Shown: one piece after another, positions 1 to 9,433 of the stretch
How the letters are laid out: every line of letters begins with the position of its first letter
Position numbering within the stretch: position 1 is the first letter of the stretch
NCBI GenBank assembly: GCA_963921255.3
Contig: CAWUEW020000001.1
Span: forward strand, 558,001-622,000
Reading direction: 5' to 3'
Length of the DNA stretch: 64,000 nt
Source of the DNA: JANSYL01 sp963921255
GTDB taxonomy: Bacteria > Pseudomonadota > Alphaproteobacteria > Rhodobacterales > Rhodobacteraceae
Position numbers and translations under genes: made by a program
Notes under the pieces: generated by a model
The model's database searches: none
The model's input: only the letters and a program-made list of their open reading frames with translations
What the model was told of the DNA's origin: nothing

Positions 1-1
1 C

Positions 2-2983
2 CGGTTTCCGCTCGAGGCGGGTGTCAGCCCGGGGTTCACCGAAATCGACGAACGCGTCCAAACCCGACTGATTGCCGATCTGGTGGATGACCTGGCCCAT
101 GATCCCAACACGCAGGAAGCGATTGACGGGCTTGCATCGCATCTGACGGACGATGAGGGGCTCCTCCGTTTGGTACAGTCTGTTGCCGGACGGGCGGCGG
201 ACCTGTCACCGCCATCGGACTGGCCGCAGATTTGCTCGGCGTTCGGGATCGACCCCGCGTTGACTGAAGAGGCGATACTCGCCCAGGTGCGCGTCGGCGG
301 TGAAGCTGCGGTGTGCAAAGCACTGGTCGCTCTGCTGGATCCCGAGAACCGCCAACAGGGGAGACTGCACGCCGTTCTCAGCGCTGTCGACTGGGACCGA
401 CTTTCATTGGCGGATCTCCAGTCACTCGAATCCGTATGCCTGACAGGCGCATCGGCCAAGGCGCCGTTAACGGCGAAGGTTGACGCGTTCGGAAACAAGG
501 CGATCCGCACCGCGCTTGGGCCGAACACAGCGGCGTTCAACGCGCTGATGGAACGGATCGAAGCGGCCCGCCCCCTGCGCCTTGCCCTGTCGGCCGCGCG
601 GCGCACGCACGCACTGCACGTGTTCGCGGCGGCCTTTCTGCCAGCCTATGCTGACGCGAAACTGTCCCGGGGCTGGCTCGATTTCGACGACCTCATCCAT
701 CGCACCCGCGCCCTGCTTTCGGCGCCGGGGGTGGCGCAATGGGTGCTGTTCCGGCTGGATGGCGGAATTGACCACATCCTCGTGGATGAAGCGCAGGACA
801 CCAGTCCAGATCAATGGGATATCGTTGCCCGGCTGGCCGAGGATTTCGCCGTCGGGGAAGGGGCCCGCTCGGACGTCGAGCGCACGATTTTCGTGGTCGG
901 TGACAAGAAACAGTCAATCTATTCCTTCCAAGGAGCTGACCCCGAGGGGTTCGACCGCATGCGGGCCCATTTCGCGGCCCGATTGTCTCAGATCGACGCC
1001 CCGTTTCAGTACAAAGAGTTGCTGCATTCATTTCGGTCCGCGCCGTCGATCCTGCAGGTGGTCGATCGTGTTGCGGCCCGCGCCACCGCGGGTGGGGTTG
1101 GAGCGGATGTCGAACACCGTGCGTTCTTTGGTGACAAGCCCGGTCGCGTTGATCTGTGGCCTGTGGTCGAGGCGGTCGAGCAACCCGAGCCGCCAGAGTG
1201 GGACGATCCCCGCGATCTGGTGGGCGACGACCACCACGTGACGCGGTTGGCCCGGCAGATTGCCGACCAGATTGACGCCATGATCACCGCGGCCAGCCCG
1301 ATCACGGTGGGCGATGTGCGGCGCGCCGTGACCCCGGGCGACATCATGATCCTCGTGCAGCGCCGGTCGCCCCTGTTCCGCGCCATCATCTCGGCCCTCA
1401 AAGCCAAGGGGCTGCCCATTGCCGGGGTGGATCGCGCGCAAATCGCCGACCCTTTGGCCGTTCAGGATCTGTTGTCGCTGATGCGGTTTCTTGCAACGCC
1501 GGAGGATGACCTGTCCCTCGCCGAGGTCCTGAGATCCCCCTTGGGCGGGTTCAGCGAGGCGGACCTTTTTGCATTGGCCCACGGCCGAGGCTCGTATCTC
1601 TGGCGCGCGTTGCAGGAACGGGCCAGCGACTGGCCCGCAACCGTCGCGATGCTTGAAGATTTGCGGGATCAATCGGATTTCCTGCGGCCCTACGATCTGC
1701 TGGAACGCGTTCTGATCAAGCACGATGGTCGGCGCCGGCTTCTGGCGCGTTTGGGCCTCGAGGCCGAGGATGGCATCGATGCGATCCTTGCCCAGGCGCT
1801 GGCCTATGAGCGGATGGAAGTGCCAAGCCTGATGGGGTTCGTCGGGTGGCTGGACAGTGGCGAAGTTGTCGTCAAGCGCGACCTCGCACAGGTCAAGGAT
1901 CAGATCCGGGTCATGACCGTTCATGGCGCCAAAGGTCTGGAGGCACCTGTGGTCATCCTGCCGGACACGGGCCAGCGGCAGGCCACCGCCCGTCGCGCAG
2001 CTCTGGTGCAGCCCCACGGCGCGCCCGTGCTGTGGTCCGCGGGATCGGCGCAGGATGCCCCGCCGCTGATCTCGAACGAACTGGATCGCCTGGCGGCCGC
2101 GGCAGCAGCCGAGCATGACCGCTTGCTCTATGTGGCGATGACCCGGGCGGAAAGCTGGCTGATTGTGGCCGCTGCGGGCCGGATCGGAACGACCCCTGAC
2201 GCCAGTTGGTACGGTCAGGTGCAGGCCGCGTTGCAAGACCTTGGCGCGCAGTCTTTCCCCCTTGGGGATGGCGCCGGCCTGCGTTTGCAAACCGGGGATT
2301 GGTCCAACGTTGATCCTGTTGCTGCGCCGGCCGCAGGCGCGGCCGACCTGCCGTCATGGACAGCCAAACCCGCGCCGCACCCGATCCGCGATCAGGCGGT
2401 GCGCTCCCCGTCCGATCTGGGGGGCGCGAAAGCTTTGCCCGGTGAGGCAGGGCCGGTTGAAGAAGCCGCGGCCCTGCGCCATGGGCGCCTCGTGCATCTG
2501 CTGCTGGAACACCTGCCGGGTCTTCCGCAGCCCGCGTGGGCGGCGGCGACACCGGGGATCTGCGCCCTCGAATCGCCCAGTTTGCCGAGCGCCGATCAAA
2601 CGGCCGCGCTGGATGAAGCCACCGCAGTCCTGACAACGCCCGATCTGGCCTGGGTTTTCGCGCAAGACGCATTGGCCGAAGTCGAGGTCGCCGGAGAGAG
2701 TGCCGTGCTCGGTGGCCCGGTGATGGGCGTGATCGACCGTCTGATCGTAACGCCCGAGCGTGTGCTGGTCGTGGATTTCAAAACCAACCGGACCGTGCCG
2801 GCCCGGCCCGAAGATGTGCCCGAGGGCCTCTTGCGCCAGATGGGCGCGTATTCCGAGCTTCTGGCCGCGATCTATCCGGACCGCCCGGTCGAGACGGCGA
2901 TCTTGTGGTCGAATGCGCCCGGTCTGATGTTTCTGCCACACGATCTTGTGTCTCAGGCGCTTGGACGCGCAGCCACTGCTTGA
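2..2983 (+). CDS. addA: AddA helicase-nuclease, 5' end outside the window
   Basis: Large subunit of the AddAB double-strand-break repair complex, a UvrD-like ATP-dependent helicase with a C-terminal RecB-type nuclease. The frame is open from the first bases, so the N-terminus with Walker A lies upstream. Visible are Walker B (VDEAQDTSPDQ), motif III (VVGDKKQSIYSFQG), motif V (VHGAKGLEAPVV), motif VI (RLLYVAMTRAE) and the nuclease signature VVDFKTNR near the end. About 993 codons are present; the family usually runs near 1,100. An addB would be expected just upstream (inference). trxA follows in the same direction. Confidence 0.95.
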   Translation, partial: RFPLEAGVSPGFTEIDERVQTRLIADLVDDLAHDPNTQEAIDGLASHLTDDEGLLRLVQSVAGRAADLSPPSDWPQICSAFGIDPALTEEAILAQVRVGGEAAVCKALVALLDPENRQQGRLHAVLSAVDWDRLSLADLQSLESVCLTGASAKAPLTAKVDAFGNKAIRTALGPNTAAFNALMERIEAARPLRLALSAARRTHALHVFAAAFLPAYADAKLSRGWLDFDDLIHRTRALLSAPGVAQWVLFRLDGGIDHILVDEAQDTSPDQWDIVARLAEDFAVGEGARSDVERTIFVVGDKKQSIYSFQGADPEGFDRMRAHFAARLSQIDAPFQYKELLHSFRSAPSILQVVDRVAARATAGGVGADVEHRAFFGDKPGRVDLWPVVEAVEQPEPPEWDDPRDLVGDDHHVTRLARQIADQIDAMITAASPITVGDVRRAVTPGDIMILVQRRSPLFRAIISALKAKGLPIAGVDRAQIADPLAVQDLLSLMRFLATPEDDLSLAEVLRSPLGGFSEADLFALAHGRGSYLWRALQERASDWPATVAMLEDLRDQSDFLRPYDLLERVLIKHDGRRRLLARLGLEAEDGIDAILAQALAYERMEVPSLMGFVGWLDSGEVVVKRDLAQVKDQIRVMTVHGAKGLEAPVVILPDTGQRQATARRAALVQPHGAPVLWSAGSAQDAPPLISNELDRLAAAAAAEHDRLLYVAMTRAESWLIVAAAGRIGTTPDASWYGQVQAALQDLGAQSFPLGDGAGLRLQTGDWSNVDPVAAPAAGAADLPSWTAKPAPHPIRDQAVRSPSDLGGAKALPGEAGPVEEAAALRHGRLVHLLLEHLPGLPQPAWAAATPGICALESPSLPSADQTAALDEATAVLTTPDLAWVFAQDALAEVEVAGESAVLGGPVMGVIDRLIVTPERVLVVDFKTNRTVPARPEDVPEGLLRQMGAYSELLAAIYPDRPVETAILWSNAPGLMFLPHDLVSQALGRAATA

Positions 2984-3047
2984 CGTTGGGCAGGGGCGTT
3001 CCTACCTTCGCCATTCATCGCATTTTGCCAGCAGGAGGGCGCAGCCC

Positions 3048-3368
3048 ATGGCCACCGTTTCCGTCTCCGATGCCACCTTCGATGCCGAAGTGCGCGAATC
3101 GGACATTCCCGTCGTTGTCGATTTCTGGGCCGAATGGTGTGGCCCCTGTAAACAGATTGGCCCGGCGCTCGAAGAGCTGTCGGATGAATACGCCGGCAAG
3201 GTGAAGATCGTGAAAGTAAACGTGGATGAAAACCCCATCGCCCCGATGCAACTGGGCGTGCGCGGCATCCCGGCGCTGTTCATGTTCAAGGGCGGCGAGG
3301 TCGTGTCGAACAAAGTCGGCGCGGCCCCCAAAGCGGCTTTGCAGAAGTGGATCGACGAAGAGGTCTAA
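3048..3368 (+). CDS. trxA: Thioredoxin
   Basis: Cytosolic thioredoxin of 106 residues that reduces protein disulfides. The active site WCGPCK is at residues 30-35, and the cis-proline loop GIPALFMF is present. The chosen ATG follows an AGGAGG-like site (GCAGGAGGGC); an in-frame extension upstream overlaps the addA end and has no family character. It is 64 nt after addA in the same direction, an arrangement often kept in Rhodobacterales (recalled, not checked). A strong hairpin follows the stop. Confidence 0.96.
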   Translation: MATVSVSDATFDAEVRESDIPVVVDFWAEWCGPCKQIGPALEELSDEYAGKVKIVKVNVDENPIAPMQLGVRGIPALFMFKGGEVVSNKVGAAPKAALQKWIDEEV

Positions 3369-3390
3369 GCCTCGGGTCCACAGCTCGATT

Positions 3391-3416
3391 GAAGGGCGCC
3401 CTGCGGGGCGCCCTTC
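3391..3416. terminator. Bidirectional hairpin between trxA and amtB
   Basis: A perfect 10-bp stem, GAAGGGCGCC / GGCGCCCTTC, with a 6-nt loop. It lies 22 nt after the trxA stop and 54 nt after the convergent amtB stop. There is no long U-tract on either side, so it may terminate weakly or act mainly as a 3' end stabiliser. Confidence 0.8.
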
Positions 3417-3470
3417 TAGGTTTGTCCCTGACCCAAAGGGAGGGTTGGGCCAGGGATGCAAGCGTATCGC

Positions 3471-4814
3471 TTAGCCTTTGGTGAAGTCCGGGTAGGCTTT
3501 CATGCCAAGCTCGGCGGTGTCCAAACCTTGCAGTTCGGCTTCTTCCGAGACCCGGATGCCAACGACGGCCTTCAGGATGAACCAGACGATCAGCGACAGG
3601 ACGAAGGTCGTGCCGATGATGGCGACCATACCGATGACCTGAGCGCCAACCGTGGAGGTGCCGGTCAGGACAACCGCGAAGGTGCCCCAGATGCCTGCGA
3701 AACCGTGAACCGGGATCGCGCCAACCACGTCGTCGATTTTCATCTTGTCGAGCAGCGGAACCGTGAAGACCACGATGACACCACCGATTGCACCGATGAT
3801 CAGGGCCAGGAACAGGGTCGGGGCCAGCGGCTCCGCCGTGATCGAGACCAGACCCGCCAGGGCGCCGTTCAGGACCATGGTGAGGTCGGCCTTGCCGTAG
3901 ATCACCTGGTTCAGGACCAGCGCAGCAACGGCACCAGCGGCAGCAGCCATGTTGGTGTTCGAGAAGATGCGCGAGACGTCAGCAACGTCACCAACCGAGC
4001 CCATTGCCAGCTGCGAACCGCCGTTGAAGCCGAACCAGCCGAGCCACAGGATGAACATACCCAGGGTCGCCAGGGCCAGGTTCGAACCGGGCATCGGGTT
4101 CACTTTGCCGTCTTTGTACTTACCCAGACGCGGGCCCAGGACGATCGCACCAGCGAGAGCTGCAGCAGCACCACAGGCGTGCACAACGGTCGAACCAGCG
4201 AAGTCCGAGAAGCCGATGTTTTCCGACAGCCAGCCGCCGCCCCACTGCCAGGACGCGGTCAGCGGGTAGATGAAGCCGGTGAGGATCATCACGAAGATCA
4301 GGAAGGGCCACAGCTTGATGCGCTCAGCCAGAGCACCCGAAACGATCGAGGCGGTGGCCGCACAGAACATCAGCTGGAAGATGAAGTCGGAGCCGGTCGA
4401 TGCGTAGGCTGCATCATCAGCACCCTCGAGACCCATGTCATTCAGGTAGACAGGCTCAAGAACGCCCCAGGACGGGAACAGGCCCGAGAAGTAGCCTTCG
4501 ATGGCCCAATCGCCGAGCGGGTACATCAGGTTGTAACCGATCAGCCAGTACATGATGGCCGCCAGCGAGAAGAGGGCGACGTTTTTCGTCATCTGCATGG
4601 TGACGTTCTTCGAGCGGACGAGGCCGCCTTCCAGCATGGCAAAGCCAGCTGCCATGAAGAACACCAGGAAGCCGCCGATCAGGAACAGCAGCGTGTTAAA
4701 GATCCAGACCACCTCGTCGGTGACAGCCGGTGCCGCCTCCTCCTGGGCCAGACCAAGGGTCGGCAGCGCCACAGCGGCGAGCGTCCCCAAAGCAAGGTAC
4801 TTGAAAGATTTCAT
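3471..4814 (-). CDS. amtB: Ammonium transporter AmtB
   Basis: Inner-membrane ammonia channel of 447 residues. An N-terminal signal-like segment (about residues 1-23, ending at LGLAQ) precedes roughly eleven membrane helices. Family motifs include DFAGSTVVHACG and the second pore histidine in GAIPVHGFAGIWGT. The start is the ATG after AGGGGAA; a longer in-frame reading would run into glnK and is rejected. It lies 34 nt downstream of glnK, the classic glnK-amtB pairing, in which the PII protein blocks the channel when nitrogen is ample. Expression is probably nitrogen-controlled from in front of glnK. Confidence 0.97.
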   Translation of the reverse strand: MKSFKYLALGTLAAVALPTLGLAQEEAAPAVTDEVVWIFNTLLFLIGGFLVFFMAAGFAMLEGGLVRSKNVTMQMTKNVALFSLAAIMYWLIGYNLMYPLGDWAIEGYFSGLFPSWGVLEPVYLNDMGLEGADDAAYASTGSDFIFQLMFCAATASIVSGALAERIKLWPFLIFVMILTGFIYPLTASWQWGGGWLSENIGFSDFAGSTVVHACGAAAALAGAIVLGPRLGKYKDGKVNPMPGSNLALATLGMFILWLGWFGFNGGSQLAMGSVGDVADVSRIFSNTNMAAAAGAVAALVLNQVIYGKADLTMVLNGALAGLVSITAEPLAPTLFLALIIGAIGGVIVVFTVPLLDKMKIDDVVGAIPVHGFAGIWGTFAVVLTGTSTVGAQVIGMVAIIGTTFVLSLIVWFILKAVVGIRVSEEAELQGLDTAELGMKAYPDFTKG

Positions 4815-4848
4815 AGGACTTGTTCCCCTTGAAAAGTCGGACGCTGTG

Positions 4849-5187
4849 TTACAGCGCGTCGTCGTTGGTTTCGCCGGTGCGGACGCGCACGGCGCTGGCC
4901 ACGTCGAGGACGAAGATCTTGCCGTCGCCGATCTTGTCGGTTTTGGCAGTGGTTTGGATGGTTTCGACCACTTGATCGGCCATGCCATCGGCAACCACGA
5001 TTTCGAGCTTAACTTTCGGCACGAAATTCACGGCGTACTCGGCGCCGCGATAGATTTCGGTGTGCCCAGACTGAGAACCGAAGCCCTTGATCTCGGTCAC
5101 CATCATGCCGCGCACGCCGATAGAGGTCAGCGCTTCGCGGACCTCTTCAAGCTTGAACGGCTTGATTGCTGCGATGATGAGTTTCAC
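4849..5187 (-). CDS. glnK: Nitrogen regulatory protein PII (GlnK/GlnB)
   Basis: Trimeric PII signal protein of 112 residues that senses 2-oxoglutarate and ATP/ADP. The T-loop is intact with the uridylylation tyrosine Y51 in RGAEYAV, and the N-terminus KLIIAAIKPFKLEEV is canonical. I chose the second of two nearby GTG codons because it gives the standard 112-residue length and puts GGAACGG about 8 nt upstream. The symbol glnK rather than glnB rests on its position just upstream of amtB; the sequence alone does not separate them. Confidence 0.95.
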   Translation of the reverse strand: MKLIIAAIKPFKLEEVREALTSIGVRGMMVTEIKGFGSQSGHTEIYRGAEYAVNFVPKVKLEIVVADGMADQVVETIQTTAKTDKIGDGKIFVLDVASAVRVRTGETNDDAL

Positions 5188-5302
5188 GTTTGTCACCGTT
5201 CCGGTTGTTGTACTGTCCCCCCTGGGACGTCACGGGCCTCAGGCCAGGCATAGCGGGGGGAAGGGGCAACGAAGCGCTTCTGAATCCGCACAACTCGGAG
5301 GC

Positions 5303-5328
5303 GATTTTGCAAATTTTTTGCGCAAATC
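5303..5328. promoter_or_regulatory. A+T-rich phased repeat upstream of glnK-amtB
   Basis: In a G+C-rich intergenic stretch, the hexamer TTTTGC occurs twice, at 5305 and 5316, 11 bp apart, inside a run flanked by GATTT and AAATC. It lies about 116-141 bp upstream of the glnK start and also upstream of the divergent penicillin-binding protein gene. The position would suit an NtrC-type enhancer or other activator site. No -24/-12 sigma-54 promoter was recognised. Function is inferred. Confidence 0.35.
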
Positions 5329-5440
5329 TGCGGCGCTGCCTATTTTTTGATCGAATGTGATATGCGGCGCTGCGGCGTAGCCTCTCCACATCCGACTCGT
5401 TTTTTCCTATGTTCAAAAGAAAACAGGCAGGACCCCGAGT

Positions 5441-7615
5441 ATGAGTTCATCCAGCAACGGTGGACGGTCGTCTTCCCGCGGCAAGCGCCGTATCGTGGCG
5501 GACCGTCGCGCGCCGGCGCCCGCGCGCAAGCGGAGCAGCGGCAATGGTCGGTCCGGCAAAAAGGCGCGCCGCAAACCGGCCAAACGCACGCGCCGCCCCG
5601 GTCTTCTCGGCCTGCTGGCGGCGTTCATCGGCTGGATTCTGCGGCTGATTTGGCGCCTGTTCCTTGGGGGCACAGCCGCCGTGATGCTGATCCTGGGGGC
5701 CGCGACAGCTTATTACTACGCACAGCTGCCTGACGTTGAGACCGTGGTCGATAACCGGGCGCGCGGTTCAGTCACGATGCTGGATCGGAACGGTGATGTC
5801 TTTGCGTGGCGCGGCGAACAGTTCGGCGGCGTCATCACGCCGGACACGGCCAGCGAACACCTGACAAACGCGGTCGTGGCGACAGAGGATCGCCGCTTCT
5901 ATCGGCACCTCGGCGTCAGTCCACGCGGGATCGCCAGCGCCATCCGCATCAACCTGCGCGAAGGGCGCGGGCCGCTGGAGGGCCACGGAGGCTCGACCAT
6001 CACGCAGCAGGTGGCCAAGTTGATGTGTCTGGGCGTTCCGTTTGATCCGGAAGCCTGGGAAAGCGAAGCCGATTACGAGGCCGACTGCCGCCGCACCACC
6101 CTTTGGCGCAAGATCCAGGAGATGCCGTTCAGCTTCGCGATGGAGCTGCGCTATACCAAGGACGAAATCCTGACGATCTACTTTAACCGGGCGTATCTGG
6201 GCGCAGGGGCGCGCGGTTTCGAAGGGGCGGCTCAACGCTATTTCGGAATTTCGGCAGCCGAGTTGGAACCACAACAGGCCGCGATGCTGGCGGGTCTTCT
6301 GGTGGCACCCTCCTACTACGCCCCGACAAGAAACCTTGAGCGGGCGCAAGGTCGGGCGGCCACCGTTCTGCGATTGATGTCTGATCAAGGCTACCTGACC
6401 GAGACTCAAGCCGCGGCCGCGCAGGCGAATCCGGCCGTGCTGTCGGAGGCGGCCGAGCAAAACACCGGCGGCGCGTTTGCGGACTGGATCATGGCCACCG
6501 GCCCCGATTTCCTGACGCGTGATACAACCGAAGACGTCATCATTCGCACCACTTTCGATCCCGAGATGCAGGCCGCGGCAGAAGCAGCGATGGCGGATGT
6601 GTTCGAGAACCAGGTGCGCGATGGGTCCGAAGCCCAGGCCGCCATCATCGTGATGAGCGCCGATGGCGCCGTCCGGGCGATGGTTGGCGGGCGCGACACA
6701 CAGGGTGCTGGCCTGTTCAACAGGGCGACACAGGCGATGCGGCAGACAGGCTCGGCCTTCAAGCCATTCGTCTATGCCACCGCATTGGACCTGGGGTGGC
6801 GCTTTGACGATATGATTCTGGATGCCGAGATCACGATCGACGTGCCGGGATCAGGGCCCTATTCCCCGACCAACTACACGAACGAATTCTATGGCGAGGT
6901 CACGTTGACCGACGCCCTGCGCGCCTCGCTCAACACACCTGCGGTGCGGCTGAGCGAAGAGGTTGGGCGCGATCTGGTGCGCACAGTCGCCTCCGAGTTC
7001 GGAATCGAAAGCGATCTTGCCCTTGGCCCGGCCTTGGCGCTTGGCGCGTCTGAATCGACGTTGATCGAGATGACGGGGGCCTATGCCGGGATTCTGAACG
7101 GCGGGTCCGCCGTCGTGCCCTACGGCGTCCAGGAGCTGCGGCTTCAGGGCGATGCGGCTGCCTTGTTCGAGCAAACAACCGGCATGCAAGACCGCGTGAT
7201 TTCCGAGTTCGCAGCCCGCCAGCTGACCTACATGATGGCCGAAGTGGTCGCGGACGGAACCGGTCGCCGCGCGCAACTGCCGGATCGGCCTGTGGCCGGG
7301 AAGACCGGCACGACACAGGCGGCGCGGGATGCGTGGTTTGTCGGGTTCACGGCCGACTACGTTGCCGGGATCTGGATGGGATACGACGACAACTCGCCAT
7401 TGTCCGGCGTGACGGGCGGCGGATTGCCCGCCGAGATTTGGCGGCAGACCATGGAACAAATCCATGCCGACATTCCCCCGCGTCCCTTGCCGATGATCGA
7501 CCCCATTGCCGAGGCGCGCCCCGATCCAACCCTTGTGCAGGACACAGGCCGGCGACCGGATCTGGCGGAACAAATCTTGATGGAGGTTTTGGGCGGGTTG
7601 CTCGGGCGGAACTAG
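5441..7615 (+). CDS. Class A penicillin-binding protein (transglycosylase/transpeptidase)
   Basis: Bifunctional peptidoglycan synthase of 724 residues anchored in the inner membrane. A very basic Ser/Arg-rich cytoplasmic tail (about 1-60) precedes one membrane helix (about 62-90). The glycosyltransferase domain has VVATEDRRFY and GGSTITQQVAK. The transpeptidase domain has the three active-site motifs: SAFK (S438), SLN (S496) and KTGT (K621). The length matches PBP1A/1B-type enzymes. It is divergent from glnK and convergent with mlaC 11 nt away. I leave the symbol blank because 1A, 1B and 1C types cannot be separated by eye. Confidence 0.93.
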   Translation: MSSSSNGGRSSSRGKRRIVADRRAPAPARKRSSGNGRSGKKARRKPAKRTRRPGLLGLLAAFIGWILRLIWRLFLGGTAAVMLILGAATAYYYAQLPDVETVVDNRARGSVTMLDRNGDVFAWRGEQFGGVITPDTASEHLTNAVVATEDRRFYRHLGVSPRGIASAIRINLREGRGPLEGHGGSTITQQVAKLMCLGVPFDPEAWESEADYEADCRRTTLWRKIQEMPFSFAMELRYTKDEILTIYFNRAYLGAGARGFEGAAQRYFGISAAELEPQQAAMLAGLLVAPSYYAPTRNLERAQGRAATVLRLMSDQGYLTETQAAAAQANPAVLSEAAEQNTGGAFADWIMATGPDFLTRDTTEDVIIRTTFDPEMQAAAEAAMADVFENQVRDGSEAQAAIIVMSADGAVRAMVGGRDTQGAGLFNRATQAMRQTGSAFKPFVYATALDLGWRFDDMILDAEITIDVPGSGPYSPTNYTNEFYGEVTLTDALRASLNTPAVRLSEEVGRDLVRTVASEFGIESDLALGPALALGASESTLIEMTGAYAGILNGGSAVVPYGVQELRLQGDAAALFEQTTGMQDRVISEFAARQLTYMMAEVVADGTGRRAQLPDRPVAGKTGTTQAARDAWFVGFTADYVAGIWMGYDDNSPLSGVTGGGLPAEIWRQTMEQIHADIPPRPLPMIDPIAEARPDPTLVQDTGRRPDLAEQILMEVLGGLLGRN

Positions 7616-7626
7616 AGCGCGCGCAC

Positions 7627-8238
7627 CTATCCCAGGGACCGGATCGCGTTGGACACAGCGCCGATATTGCCGCCATTGCGGTCCAACAGGGCGCCGATCT
7701 CGTTCCGCTCGGTGATCACCAGAGAAATCCCCTCGATCAAGAGGTCGATAAACCGTGGCGCGCCGCTGCGATCCCACACGCGGAACCTCACCTCGAGCGG
7801 GCCCGAACCGCGCAGGGTCACGCGCGTGACCACTTCGACAAAACGCCCACTGTCCTGTGCGCGCTGGACGTTGATGGACCCGCCGATGAATTCGCGGAAC
7901 CGGCGCCCGTATTTCCGCGCCATGTATCCTTGGAAGGCGCTTTGGAACCCGCGCAGGTCGCCCGCGCTTGCACTGCGGCTTGCCGGTCCAAGCACGGACC
8001 GCGCAATTGTTGGCATATCGGCATACCGGGACAGCACGTTCTCGAAATCGCGGATCATCCGACTTTCGGACTGACCCGAGTTGATGATGCGGGTGATGTC
8101 TGCACTGACCTGCTGGACAAGCGCCGTTGCGGTTCCCTGATCCACGGCATGTGCGGGGCGCGGCAAGGTTGGACTTAGTCCGGCAGCGAGTCCGCCGATC
8201 AGAACCAAACGGCGCGAAGGGGTCAGGCTATGGGTCAT
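7627..8238 (-). CDS. mlaC: MlaC-like periplasmic phospholipid-binding protein
   Basis: ABC-transporter auxiliary protein of the MlaC/Ttg2D family, 203 residues, which carries phospholipids between the outer and inner membranes. The N-terminus has a twin-arginine-like signal (SRRLVLIGG) ending near PAHA, then the family body with FLRGFQ-type elements such as FQSAFQGYMARKYGRRF. Its start overlaps the end of mlaA by 11 nt, so translation is probably coupled. The MlaFED transporter genes are not next door. The second half resembles MlaC more than other toluene-tolerance proteins. Confidence 0.88.
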   Translation of the reverse strand: MTHSLTPSRRLVLIGGLAAGLSPTLPRPAHAVDQGTATALVQQVSADITRIINSGQSESRMIRDFENVLSRYADMPTIARSVLGPASRSASAGDLRGFQSAFQGYMARKYGRRFREFIGGSINVQRAQDSGRFVEVVTRVTLRGSGPLEVRFRVWDRSGAPRFIDLLIEGISLVITERNEIGALLDRNGGNIGAVSNAIRSLG

Positions 8239-9025
8239 ACGGGTCGATATAAGTGTCCGCCAACGGATCAACAGGGGAGAGCGCCCCGGTTTCCGGGTCG
8301 ATGACCACCTGTGTTCCATCGCTCAGTTCAAATCTGCGCGATTGCAAATAGGACGACCGCAACTGCGCGTAACTGTCCGCGCTTTCGTAGAGGACGCCAT
8401 CAATCGTGTCTGCGAAGCGATACCGGCTGTCGAGCGGCTGAAGGATGCCTGCGCCCCGCGCATAATTCACTTCAGGTGCAGGCACGAAGATCCGCACCGG
8501 GTTCAGTGCAACATCGACAACCGTGCCGACGGCGTCGCGCCGGGTCGATGGGCCGAGAACCGGAAGTTCGAGGTAATCACCCTCGCCAAACCCGTAGATA
8601 TGCAGCGTTTCGCCAAAGTCTGTTTCGGCGGCTGTCGGGCCTATGGCGCTTGCGGGATCCAGCAAGCCCCCGATCCCGATCGTCGAATTCACAAGGAAGC
8701 GCGCCGTATTCTGCATCGCTTGGCCAAGGCGCAGCTGCAGAATGTTGTTCACCACATAGCCGGGCTGGTCCAGGTTGCTGGCAAAATTCGACACGCCTTG
8801 CCGCACGGGCTGCGGCACAGCCGTCCCGTAGGCTGTCGCGATCGGACGGATCAGTGTTCTGTCCAGCTCGCGATTGAAGGCGTGGGCTTCCCGATTAATC
8901 ACCTCATCGCGATCAACAATCGTATCGCCGGGCGGCAAAGCAGCCGGTCCGCAGGCAACAAGACCCACAGTCAGTCCAACAACGACGACAACAGACTTAA
9001 AATGGCGAATGACGGCGATCGGCAC
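8228..9025 (-). CDS. mlaA: MlaA/VacJ outer-membrane lipoprotein
   Basis: Outer-membrane lipoprotein of 265 residues that extracts phospholipids from the outer leaflet and hands them to MlaC. The lipobox is LVAC with the lipidated cysteine at C25. The VacJ body includes NREAHAFNRELD, FASNLDQPGYVVNN and RFLVNSTIGIGGLLDPA. The start is GTG behind a GGGGGG tract. mlaA and mlaC form a two-gene operon transcribed leftward. The C-terminal tail beyond about residue 200 is less conserved. Confidence 0.92.
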   Translation of the reverse strand: MPIAVIRHFKSVVVVVGLTVGLVACGPAALPPGDTIVDRDEVINREAHAFNRELDRTLIRPIATAYGTAVPQPVRQGVSNFASNLDQPGYVVNNILQLRLGQAMQNTARFLVNSTIGIGGLLDPASAIGPTAAETDFGETLHIYGFGEGDYLELPVLGPSTRRDAVGTVVDVALNPVRIFVPAPEVNYARGAGILQPLDSRYRFADTIDGVLYESADSYAQLRSSYLQSRRFELSDGTQVVIDPETGALSPVDPLADTYIDPYDP

Positions 9026-9433
9026 GACAGCCCCCCGAAGGCATTAATGACAGACCTCTACTTAAACGCGCCAACCCCATTGGGAAGGGGCATCTGCATT
9101 TTTGCATTTGCGATCTGCACCACCCTTAGAGGGCGTTCAAACCCCGAGAGTCAAGGATTCCCCTCTGGGATCCAGCTTGAATCGGAAAACTGCGCAGAAG
9201 CAGCAACATAAGGAAAATTTTCAGTGTCAATTAACCCGCGCCACCCCCGCGGGAAGTGCTCAAGGAATGGGCACGGCTGGTGGCGCCGGTCAGACACGCG
9301 GTGCATTTGGGTCCACCCGTGGGGCGAATGGCGTCCGTGAAAAAACACCTCACGCTGCCGGTCCTGCCCTTTCCCTTGCCGGATGCTGCGGCTAGCGTGG
9401 CGACAACTGAAATTGCGTCACAGGGGATTAGGG
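9026..9433. other. Intergenic region between mlaA and ridA-like gene
   Basis: About 400 bp of divergent upstream sequence with no gene I can support. It holds the mlaA promoter side and the RidA-gene promoter side. A small hairpin (CCCGCG / CGCGGG, 9235-9253) lies in the middle. Short open frames on both strands have no recognisable protein character. Confidence 0.5.

Noticed and set aside
1028..2290. 420-codon reverse-strand frame inside addA
   Set aside because: Shadow of the high-G+C addA frame; addA carries continuous helicase motifs.
3456..4832. Long open frame on the plus strand opposite amtB (458 codons)
   Set aside because: Antisense to a textbook AmtB; very rich in Asp/Arg/His/Gln, no ribosome site and no family motif.
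5347..5733. Alternative start or overlapping frame at the penicillin-binding protein 5' end
   Set aside because: The true frame starts at 5441 with a normal basic tail and membrane helix; the overlapping frame is Arg/Pro/Gly-rich noise.
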